Below are positions 55,639 through 64,000 of a stretch of 64,000 nt of DNA, piece by piece. Positions within the stretch are counted from its first letter, which is position 1, and each line of letters opens with the position of its first letter. The DNA lies in assembly GCA_030374765.1 (NCBI GenBank), contig JARGXX010000117.1:1528112-1592111 (forward strand), in the 5' to 3' direction. Source of the stretch: Agarophyton chilense. Taxonomy: Eukaryota; Rhodophyta; Florideophyceae; Gracilariales; Gracilariaceae. A program made the position numbers and the translations under genes. Below the pieces are notes generated by a model that saw only the letters and a program-made list of their open reading frames with translations, did not search any database and was not told the DNA's origin.

Positions 55639-56265
55639 TTCACTCAATGTGAGCAAACTCGTTTCTCTTCTACCAGGCGCCGTACCAAGGCCATAGACGC
55701 TGTATAGAGCCGATTCCCATGCCTGTGTCTCCCTCTAACGGCTTTATACCGGCGGAAACGAAGGTTATTGAACCTGTTGGGGCTGAACGCCTTTTCTAGC
55801 GTCGCCCAACCTTACACTACCGCAGGCGAATACTGTGGAATTTGAATGGTGAACGAGCTCGCGTAAGGGTGCCGACAGACATGTTTGTGGAAAGACATGT
55901 TTTGGTGCACTTCCGAGAATTAGTAGCATCTGTATAGAGAGGAGAGTGGTGAGAAAGTTTGGTGTTTTAGAGTACTTGGTTGAAATTGAAAAGTTGAATG
56001 TAATAGTAGGTGTGACACGGTGCAGTGGAGAAGAAGCGCTGTGCGCGAGTGAAGCGGTTTGTGAAACATCATTAGGCTTTCGGTTTTGCAATGGGGCTTG
56101 AAATGGGTCTACAGAGGCGTATGCGAGAGACGAGGGGTGTGGTGAGAGTTTAGGAGTGTGGCGCAAATGTAGGGAGCGCTGTGGGCGAAGGCGAAAAACG
56201 GGGTGTTGGGGGCCCAGGGGGGTGTTTTTGGATGTGGGCAGACGTAGTCAAAAAGGGGGATTGGG

Positions 56266-56407
56266 ATTGCCTGCAGGCAATAAATTTCAACTGCGAATTA
56301 CGGCTCATAATTTGCACCCCGATTGTTGATTTGCATTATTATTTCGCACTTTCGGGGTGCAAATTATGAGCCGTAATTCGCAGTTGACCAAAGTGCCCGC
56401 AGGCAAT
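56266..56407. repeat. Long inverted repeat H5
   Basis: Same structure, one base shorter (ACCAAAGTG). It is followed not by a spacer but by the gene-bearing segment. Confidence 0.9.
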
Positions 56408-56847
56408 TTGCCACACACAACCCCCCTAAAAATTATAAAATTTGGTGTCTGTGCAGCGGTTTTTTTGGAACGGATCGCGATTGCTGTGACGCGTGTCACG
56501 CGTCGTTGGGGTTCAGGTTGCCACTACACAACCACTAGGAGCCCTTTTTAGTTTTTCGCGGAAAGGACGGAGTCGAAGTACACCCGTTTACACCGTTTTC
56601 CCCCCCCGCCGTCACATTCCTCCCTTTCCCGAACTGCAGCCTCTGTCTTGTTTTGTAACGGATCAAGCGGGCGCCATCAAAGTTCGCATCAAGTCTGCAC
56701 TTTTACTTGAATCATCTCCCCGCGGGCCTGAGTTTCGGATCTGCCGTATTTGGCTTTGTGTTCCGCCTTCATTCGCCCGTGTCATAGTTTTTGTTGTCAC
56801 GCTCTTCTGCGCGCATCTCCCCGGTTCATATTGTGTGTATTGCAATG
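56408..56847. other. Upstream region of the ParB/dioxygenase gene
   Basis: This lies between H5 and the first Met of the following gene. It includes CCCCCCTAAAAATT just after H5, which is the complement of the TTTTAGGGG-type motif seen elsewhere in this region. No gene is assigned. Confidence 0.4.
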
Positions 56848-59800
56848 CCATCGCGTGGAAAACATCAAAAGATGAAAGCAGCCGACGTCGTGTTTCTTTT
56901 GGCGAAAGGCGAAGGGGGAAACCGCCGGCGCGTCGGAACGGCTGTGTTGATGCCTGGTAGGAAGGAGGGGAATTGTCCAGGGATATGCATGGATCTAGCC
57001 TAAAGAGCTTTGAGGCGGAAGGTGAGGATTTGGTGAAAGTTCGCAGTGTTAAGATCCTGCCGGGGTTTGACGACATTAGGTACCCGTACCGATTTGGTGG
57101 TGTGGAAGAACCGCCTGCAACACTGGGTGGGGTGTTACCGAATTCTTTTTATTCGTGGGACCTCGGTATGATGGAGGCGATGGAAACAACAGGGGAGGTG
57201 GTTGAGGTGGATTCAGATGAATCCGCTGATGCGGTCGGAAAGAGGAGGAGAAAGTCCCCACCCCCGTCGAAGGGTACTCCCGACGTACAACGGCGTCCAC
57301 CTACGACGCCCCGAACGGGAAGTCGTAAGACGAGGTCCCAGAGCCGCCAAGGGCGCGCATCGCAGCGCTCGAATGCATCTGGTTCGACTGCAACTGGTGC
57401 TGGGGCAACTGTTGCCACCGTTTCTCCTGGTACAATTCGACGCACTGGGCGACCTCGTCTGAGGTCTCAACCAACGCCGCGCAGGGGCACATCCGTTTCA
57501 CGCGCAGTAACGCCACGCCCTCGTACGCCACCGGGCGGAACGATTGAAGTGGGTACTTCGGCCGCCAAGGCAGTGGAGGTGGATGAGGACGTCATTTTCA
57601 CGGGTATGAGGTCGGGCCCGTCGAACACCCGGTCATTGTCACAAGCGGTGGAGCCTCCGAAACAGGCTGTTGCGATCCCCACCGATAGCAAGATTGAGCT
57701 GAACCACTATAGGCAGGTGAATGCTACGGTGGATATCGGCAGAATTCGCTACGGGAGCATCAAGTGCGGGCATTGAATGGGCAGCACAGGGAGAATTTGA
57801 AGGTTATGATGGAGCAGCAAGGTGTTTTGGGAGCGGTTGGGCGGGTGAGCGTTGCAATCGTGCTCGGCGGCAGATCAGTGGATGAGGTTCTTCAAGGCAA
57901 TTCAATTACCTGTGAGTGTCTGTTGGTGGATGGGCTTCATCGTTTGGTGGTGTACCAAGACCTGAGGAACACGTCCCAGAGGTGGAAAAGCATGACCCAA
58001 GTGCTGGACGTCGTTCTGTGGTTGCGACCGGACGGGAAGGACCTCACAAGGAAGGAGCGGTTGAGCATCGGTTGTAAGCTGAACATCATGGCAAGCAACG
58101 TGTTGGCGATGTCGTTTGCGGACCGCGTGCACACCACCGTGTCGTTCATAATGGCGTCAGTGTTGGATGACAAAGTGAAGGTCAAGTCACTGACGTCATA
58201 TGCGGTGGCAGTAGCGATGCAAGAGTTTATGCTACTCGGCACATTGGAAACGACGCAACTTCGGCGCTACGCCGACATTGCCCTTGCTCTTGTAAGGAGC
58301 CCGGAGTTGCTGAGCAACTTTGAGAAGGTGTGCAAAGAGGCGCCGAAGTTGGGTCTGTCGCATTTGTCGGACGACCGGTTGTACACACTCGATGAAGGCG
58401 GTTTTTTGTTTTGCGTGGAGTGTGTGAAGGCTTTACTGGGTACCCGCGGGGGTTTCGAAGGGGGGAGAAGGGCCGGTTCGAGGATATGCGGTATTACTTT
58501 TTCAAGTTTGCGCTGCAGGTGTACTTCTTTTGCCGACAAGTGGCAGAGAAGAAGGACGTGACGGTTGCCGCCGTGCTCGACACCCAAATGAGCATTGGCG
58601 GAGTGGAAACGTCCACCGTGCGGAACTTCCTCGTCATGATTGTGTCGAAGATGGAGAACTCCGGGAGCGACCGGCAGTGGGAAAGGAAGCTGGAGCGCAA
58701 AATGAAGGAAGTGACGGACAGGATGGAGGGGTTGTTTGAAGTAGGGAGTGAGGAGAGGAGTAGGGACAGGGTCTCCAGCGAGCCCTTCGGGGCAGCATCA
58801 AAGTCGGAGCGCTCCGGGACGGGCGAAGGTGAAGACTGTGGCGCCGTCGCCGGAGGTGGCTGTGTTGGACTTGGACGACGACATGAACTACAACGAGTCG
58901 CGTCCAAGGGTGAGCACGCGTAAGGGGAAAGGAAAAAGAACTGTTCCAAGGGTGGAAGAGGTGCCGGTTGGGCGTGCAAGGGGTGTGAAGCGAAAAGCTC
59001 CTGACACGAGACTGTCTCCACCCAGTCGCCGGTCGAAGAGAACCCAACTGGCACAGGAAAGGGAGTTGTTGCAGCGGATGAAGCAGTTGCGGAGAGAAAC
59101 TCTGTTTGAACTGTTGGGGAACCTGGGAATCCGCGCCGAGAACTTCTCAGACGGCGAGGGTAATGAGGCATTCGTGACGGACGATGCAGTGGGTGAAGGT
59201 GTGCAGCAGGGTGGGGAGGGGTCGATGAGAGATGCTGACATTGAGCGCCCATTTGACGACTCTAACCCTCCCGATGGACCGCCGCAATGGATGAGGCTGC
59301 CAGAAACTTACAAAGGGGCTTCATCGCCGGCATGGTGTAATTGGGCAAATGTGCCGCCGAGCATGTTGCCAAAGGATGTTAACGTGATTGAACACGTGCA
59401 TCCTTGGCTGGACACCATCCATATGGCGTCCAAGCACCGAGCTGAATGCCTGACGGCGGAAGAGCTGAAGCTGGTCCACCATCTGGTGTTTTGGCACGCC
59501 GCGAAGGAGAAGCATGCGGCGCTGGAATCTACCAAGGTTCCGGTGTTTGGACAAGTGCTACCGACGAGCGGCAATCCGAAAAGTGAAGAGGAGCGCCTGT
59601 GGATGGCAGCGATGGAGCGGGATGAGTTGGCGTTGGAGTTCTTCGGTGAAAAGCGCAGGGAGCTGCAACACCAAGGGTTCTGCATTTTGGAATCGTTTGC
59701 AACCGATGAGGGTGCGCCGAAATGTTTGAATGGTGGGGATGTGTCTGGGAAAATGCTGCAATGGTTTGAAGACAACTTCAAGCAGCAGCCCGACTTGCGG

Positions 59801-60738
59801 ATTGAATCGAACCGCATAAGATGGAACCCGATTATCAACGCCGGATCGGCGGTGGATGGGAAGGATCGGAATGTAGGAGTTGGAAGGTTTATGACGACCC
59901 GAGCCGGGATGGTGGATGCAGTAGAACGCGACCCGCAATTGGAGTGGCTTGTTCGGCGTCGGGCATTGTTGGATGCGCGGCTGGGCCAGATCTTGTGTGC
60001 GTTGCGATTGAACAACAACCTCAGCAACAGCATCAAGATGCATGGGCCGGTGACGGGAGGCAGAGTTTTGTGCACGAGCTTGGAATGCCGGCGGCAAGCT
60101 CTTCACACCGACTTTCGAGGGCTGACGCACGAAGAAAGGGAGGCCGGAGGGAACCCGGGTACTTTATGATGGTTTCTGGGCAGTTTTCGTTCCCCATATG
60201 GGTGTGCGAAGATTCGCACCGCACGGTATTCGGAAGCTTGCAGCGCCTGAAGCAGCTTTCGAAGAGCATGGAGGTGAAAAAGTTGCGAGTGCCGCCGTTC
60301 TCTGTTTTCATTGGCAGGGGAGACGTGTTCCACGCTGGAGCTTCTTACGAAGACGGGTACATGGAGCGTGAGCTGGTCCGCTACCACATGTACATGGTGC
60401 CTGACGGATATCAGCTCCCTGATGCAGTTCACCGGCAACAGGGATTCACTCCGCGTTTGTTTGTGTCCAATGATGACGTGGACCTACAAGCCGAAGAGGA
60501 ATATGAAGGACTGGGGGAACAAGGGACCAAGAATAACTCCGGAGAGGACGATGCGCAGTCGCCGATAGAAGCAGACGAGATAGAAGCGATGGAGGTGGCC
60601 AACGACGAATCGGATTTAGACGCGGAGATTTTGCAATTGGTGGGAGGGGACAACAACGGCTATGCAGGGGCTGATAGCGATGGCATTCATGAGTCTGACT
60701 GGGTCGTCAGTGATGAATCTGAAGCCAATAACGCATGA
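56848..60738 (+). pseudogene. ParB-like / 2-oxoglutarate-Fe(II) dioxygenase protein, frame-disrupted
   Basis: This reads as one ~1,290-codon protein in successive frames: 56848-~57000, to ~57770, to ~58460, to ~58790, to ~60150, then 60738. Most joins look like single-base losses near G or C runs; the one at 58745-58830 needs a gain. A ParB-fold-like segment spans about 57740-57960, with NGQHR (57776-57790) and VDGLHRL (57926-57946). Basic, Ser/Pro-rich linkers follow. The C-terminal part carries 2OG-Fe(II) dioxygenase signatures: HxD in LHTDF (H 60104-60106, D 60110-60112), the distal His in GDVFHAG (60331-60333) and Arg in RYHMY (60379-60381). The tail is acidic. Possible roles are oxidation of a DNA base (TET/JBP- or AlkB-like) or another substrate. 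The breaks may be decay or sequencing error. Confidence 0.6.
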
Positions 60739-60785
60739 TGCACCGATGCGGTCTGTTGGAACAGTAGCATATCTAGATACCTTGG

Positions 60786-60791
60786 AATAAA
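60786..60791 (+). terminator. Candidate polyadenylation signal
   Basis: AATAAA lies 48 bases after the stop codon of the ParB/dioxygenase gene. It is followed at 60840-60869 by a perfect 10-bp stem, ACTTGTACTA/TAGTACAAGT, with a 10-base loop. Confidence 0.45.
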
Positions 60792-61037
60792 GTACTCGTT
60801 TCTATCCTAAAACCTAACCTTCATCGTGCTTCTTCCTCTACTTGTACTAGTAATTCTGGTAGTACAAGTATATGTGCTACTAATACTATTGGTAATCAGC
60901 ATAAGTAAGAGGTAGTAACACACATAGTACTACATCAGTGGTTGTTTTAGTCATACGTAGAACATTTTCTGAATACGGTATTCCAAGTAGATGTGGCGCT
61001 TGCAACGGCGCCACTGTATGCAGTATAAAACCGTACG

Positions 61038-61322
61038 ATGAGTACACGCGATTGCAACGGGGGGGAACGAGTCAAGGAGGCGGTTTTGTGTTGTGAGGAA
61101 TATAGAAGGGTTACGAAATGGGGCCATTTGACGATTGCAGGCGTAAATGTGGTTTTCAAAAAGGTATCTTATATCGAAAGTTACCCGTACTTTTCCGTGA
61201 TGATTGTATTAAACGGTAAAGACATCACAGCGTACACGCGTATTGAGGTGGTCGACGTACTGCAGCTCCGCGTAAAAGTAATGAAAGCACATGCGTGCAT
61301 ATGTAAAGCAATGGCCACTTGA
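61038..61322 (+). CDS. Small unidentified frame
   Basis: The frame has 94 codons with reasonable composition (ITAYTRIEVVDVLQLRVKVM near its end). It lies between the dioxygenase gene and the second hairpin array. I recognise no motif; it may be spurious. Confidence 0.25.
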   Translation: MSTRDCNGGERVKEAVLCCEEYRRVTKWGHLTIAGVNVVFKKVSYIESYPYFSVMIVLNGKDITAYTRIEVVDVLQLRVKVMKAHACICKAMAT

Positions 61323-61373
61323 ACGCGCAATGGCACCCTAGCGCGTGATGTTTACCATGTGCTGTGAAGGCTA

Positions 61374-61472
61374 TGTGTTTTAGAATACTTGGTTGAAGAC
61401 GTAATATGGCGTGTGGGGGCCCAGGGGGGTGTTTTAGGATGTGGGCAGACGTAGTCAAAAAGGGGGATTGGG
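61374..61472. repeat. Partial array spacer with internal deletion
   Basis: It starts at a segment matching the middle of the spacers (GTTTTAGAATACTTGGTTGAA). It jumps after a few bases to the G-rich 3' segment (GGCGTGTGGGGGCCCAGG), then leads into H6. This shows that the gene-bearing interval retains a spacer 3' end. Confidence 0.7.
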
Positions 61473-61615
61473 ATTGCCTGCAGGCAATAAATTTCAACTG
61501 CGAATTACGGCTCATAATTTGCACCCCGATTGTTGATTTGCATTATTATTTCGCACTTTCGGGGTGCAAATTATGAGCCGTAATTCGCAGTTGACCAAAA
61601 GTGCCCGCAGGCAAT
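61473..61615. repeat. Long inverted repeat H6
   Basis: Same 143-bp structure as H2, at the downstream edge of the gene-bearing interval. Confidence 0.9.
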
Positions 61616-62242
61616 TTCACTCAATGTGAGCAAACTCGTTTCTCTTCTACCAGGCGCCGTACCAAGGCCATAGACGCTGTATAGAGCCGATTCCCATGCC
61701 TGTGTCTCCCTCTACGGCTTTATACCGGCGGAAACGAAGGTTATTGAACCTGTTGGGGCTGAACGCCTTTTCTAGCGTCGCCCACCTTACACTACCACAG
61801 GCGAATACTGTCGAATGTGAAAGGTGAACGAGCTCGCGTAAAGGGTGCCGACAGACATGTTTGTGGAAAGACATGTTTTGGTGCACTTCCGAGAATTAGT
61901 AGCATCTGTATAGAGAGGAGAGTGGTGAGAAGTTTGGTGTTTTACAGTACTTGGTTGAAATTGAAAAGTTGAATGTATATTAGTTGTTGACATGGTACAG
62001 TGGAGAAGAAGCGCTGTGCGCGAGTGAAGGGGTTTTGTGAAACATCATTAGGTTTTGGTTTTGGAATGGGGCTTGAAATGGGTCTACAGAGGCGTATGCG
62101 AGAGACGAGGGGTGTGGTGAGAGTTTAGGAGTGTTGGCGCAAATGTAGGGAGAGGCGTGTGGGCGAAGGCGAAAAACGGGGTGTTGGGGGCCCAGGGGGG
62201 TGTTTTTGGATGTGGGCAGACGTAGTCAAAAAGGGGATTGGG
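61616..62242. repeat. Array spacer, fifth complete copy
   Basis: A 627-bp non-coding spacer highly similar to those at 53333-56265. Confidence 0.9.
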
Positions 62243-62385
62243 ATTGCCTGCAGGCAATAAATTTCAACTGCGAATTACGGCTCATAATTTGCACCCCGAT
62301 TGTTGATTTGCATTATTATTTCGCACTTTCGGGGTGCAAATTATGAGCCGTAATTCGCAGTTGACCAAAAGTGCCCGCAGGCAAT
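62243..62385. repeat. Long inverted repeat H7 (array end)
   Basis: This is the last hairpin. Its flanks extend the inversion (TTGGGATTGCC on the left, GGCAATCCCAA on the right, about 62239-62389), which suggests the intact element end includes TTGGG. Unrelated sequence follows. Confidence 0.9.
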
Positions 62386-64000
62386 CCCAAACATTAAAAA
62401 ATAAAAATATTAAATTATCATAGAGGGAAACCGAAAGTGCAAAACGCGACACGAGGCCACGAGGCCACGAGTCCACGAGGCCACGACGCCACGACGACTC
62501 CGCGTCACGACTCGAGGCATTGTACAGCAAGGCCCGGTGGGTGATGGCGCTTGTTGTGTGCAATGGTGTGCGCTGTATACAGTGTCGCTGTTTGTATAGT
62601 TTGGGACTTCGAGGGCATGTACGAGATGCGATGGGCATTGTACATTTTTTCGGACAAGCGCTGCCAAAAGCGCATGTGTATCGGTGGCAGCGTGACTCCC
62701 ATTCAGAATTTTTAGCGTTGTTCGTTTGTGCGTATGTGTGTGTGGACTGCTTCCGCGTCGCGCCCGAATGGTATGGGGCGTCACGTGACAAAAAAGCGCG
62801 CTTGCGACGCACGTTTTTACATCATCTGAGAAGCACGCGTGTGCGCGTGGTGGAGCCGAACGACGGCGATGTGATTGCTATTTGCAATATACAAACTGAA
62901 CATTCTATCAGAATGTCGGTGTCAAATTCTGTAGTGGATTAAAACTTGCAGCCGGCTTTGTGCGCAGCGGTGCCGTGGCACTAGGCCCACCCCCACCGGA
63001 GTGGAAGGGAGGGTTGGGCACAGAGGGGTTTAGCCTTGCAAATTGTATTGGGGGTATCGAAGAGCCGGGATTTTAGGCGGGAGGAGTAATGAGGAGGGCT
63101 TGCAAACATGCCATAGTTCGGACAGCGACAAGCAGACATAATGTGCCAGTGCTTTAAGTTGCGACAAGAAGCGAGACGTTTTGTCGCGTATTTTGGCCGA
63201 GCTGGCGCGCACGTCACACAAACAAACAAACAGCATAGACATGGTAGACACATGCGCGAGAGCGCCATGGACGCGCGGCGGTGACTGTAATAAAGGGCAA
63301 CGGTTCCAGCGCCCGCTGTGAATGACGTTGTCGGCGAGCGCTCTCTTTGGCGTGCATACAACAGGCGTTGGCTCACGCGGCTCACTCGGACGCGCACGCG
63401 ACACATCCATGTCACGCTGTGTGCAAGACGGGCACGTCTTGTAGGGGCGTTGTGAGCTATAAGAAGTGAGGCGACGGCGATCCGTGACAAGAAAACAACG
63501 GGCACAGGTTGCAGTTTTAGTATAGCAGCTTCACAGACAAGACCCATCGACATCCTTGGATTGCATGCTGTGGGGTGGTTTTCGAGGGTGTAAGTCTATG
63601 ATCATGCAGCCCACGCAGAGAATCACGCCACTTGGGACACACGCATCGTCCCAGCCAAGGCCGGCCGCGCAGGCAACGACGGGTTGGCGCCGCCGGTGAC
63701 GGCAGGCGCGAAAGAGCCGTGGCACGGAGACGCTGCACATCTCATTGAGGCACAGCGGTGGGGCTTGAACCCATGACGAGGAAGTGGAGCGTAAAATACT
63801 TTGGATAATGTAATCGACGCGATCATCATAGGCCTGTCACTCAAGCAGCGTGGTCTCTCAAGTCAAGCGTTCCGGCACCGTACTTTGTGAGGTTGTGTGG
63901 CGCAACTTTCATCACAAGGGCAATCGAACCGGCACCGCCGGGTTGTGCACCAGGGTAAACGCGTGAGGTGCGACCGCGCACAGTGCAACGAGGTACGTAC
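62386..64000. other. Terminal region, no firm genes
   Basis: It contains a 9-bp minisatellite (CCACGAGGC variants) at about 62449-62497 and a 140-codon unidentified plus-strand frame at 62520-62942 with no recognised motif. Otherwise it has low-quality overlapping frames. No tRNA or rRNA could be supported. Confidence 0.45.

Larger units (their letters stand above)
53190..56407. repeat. Tandem array: five long inverted repeats with four ~627-bp spacers
   Basis: The pattern H-S-H-S-H-S-H-S-H begins and ends with a hairpin (H). The period is about 765-773 bp. Spacers are 53333-53962, 54106-54732, 54876-55497 and 55639-56265 and are highly similar, with small indels. I find no conserved open frame in them, so they look non-coding. 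Each spacer has a G-rich segment (GGGGGCCCAGGGGGTG and variants) shortly before the next hairpin. Confidence 0.93.

Noticed and set aside
53333-56265. Short frames inside the array spacers as genes
   Set aside because: They differ in length and frame between spacer copies because of small indels, so no conserved protein is supported. The hairpin arms create mirror-image frames.
53190-56407. CRISPR array
   Set aside because: The repeats are ~143-bp long inverted repeats with near-identical ~627-bp spacers in a eukaryotic setting. CRISPR repeats are short and their spacers are unique.
58494-60656. Minus-strand frames opposite the ParB/dioxygenase gene
   Set aside because: They lack motifs. 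The plus strand carries the HxD, distal His and Arg signatures, so these are shadows.
62520-62942. A 140-codon frame as a secure gene
   Set aside because: No motif, uneven composition and a repeat-rich setting; mentioned only as an unidentified frame.
63741-63860. A tRNA-like T-arm on the minus strand (GGGTTCAAGCCCC)
   Set aside because: No matching 5' acceptor strand, D-arm or plausible anticodon stem could be placed, and the T-stem has an A-C mismatch. I treated it as chance or a tRNA-derived fragment.

Overview
The window looks like nuclear DNA of a eukaryote, most likely a florideophyte-type red alga. The best host clue is an intronless 853-codon NADPH-oxidase/ferric-reductase gene (25174-27735, minus). 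It carries four extra membrane segments inserted between the two halves of its NADPH-binding region, an arrangement I know from red algal NOX proteins. Gene density is low, long open frames lack introns, and transposon remnants of several classes dominate. I see no rRNA, no convincing tRNA, no CRISPR array and no bacterial operon.

Layout. 1-4839: decayed Ty3/gypsy pol (protease, RT, RNase H, integrase, C-terminal chromodomain), then a purine-rich tract. 5141-6823: a 561-codon unidentified reading frame on the opposite strand, with one in-frame TAG. 6337-23130: three head-to-tail copies of a unit of exactly 5,598 bp, nearly identical. Each copy holds the 5' part of that antisense frame, hairpin-rich DNA, a 5'-truncated flavin monooxygenase frame and a solo LTR with an intact 5-bp target duplication and a heat-shock-element-like motif. 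25174-27735: the NOX-like gene. 27736-31602: no recognisable genes. 31603-34913: a decayed piggyBac-type element with TTAA-flanked terminal inverted repeats, a broken transposase and a convergent accessory frame. 35611-36508: an unidentified broken coding region. 36593-37388 and 41347-41771: dispersed repeats. 39673-40290: a KH-domain pseudogene. 40727-41346: a broken remnant of a RecQ-family C-terminus.

41.3-62.4 kb is the most unusual part. A tandem G-rich block with TTTAGGGG/TTTTAGGGG motifs (42204-42590) is followed by three compact minus-strand genes. They are a 1,875-codon protein with two C2H2 fingers, a tyrosine-recombinase-like domain, a RecQ helicase and a CCHC knuckle; a bacterial-type (beta-class) DNA amino-methyltransferase fused to a SET domain; and an unidentified 460-residue protein. 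Next come seven copies of a ~143-bp long inverted repeat separated by ~627-bp spacers. In one interval the spacer is mostly replaced by a ~5-kb plus-strand gene region encoding, across several frame breaks, a ParB-like domain and a 2-oxoglutarate/Fe(II) dioxygenase domain.

Taken together, recombination, DNA unwinding, DNA methylation, histone-methylation-type and possible base-oxidation functions sit beside a structured repeat array. My inference is a large mobile or subtelomeric element that carries its own DNA- and chromatin-modifying functions. A broken second copy of the RecQ C-terminus next door suggests that the family is multi-copy. Domain calls rest on reading motifs by eye, without database searches.
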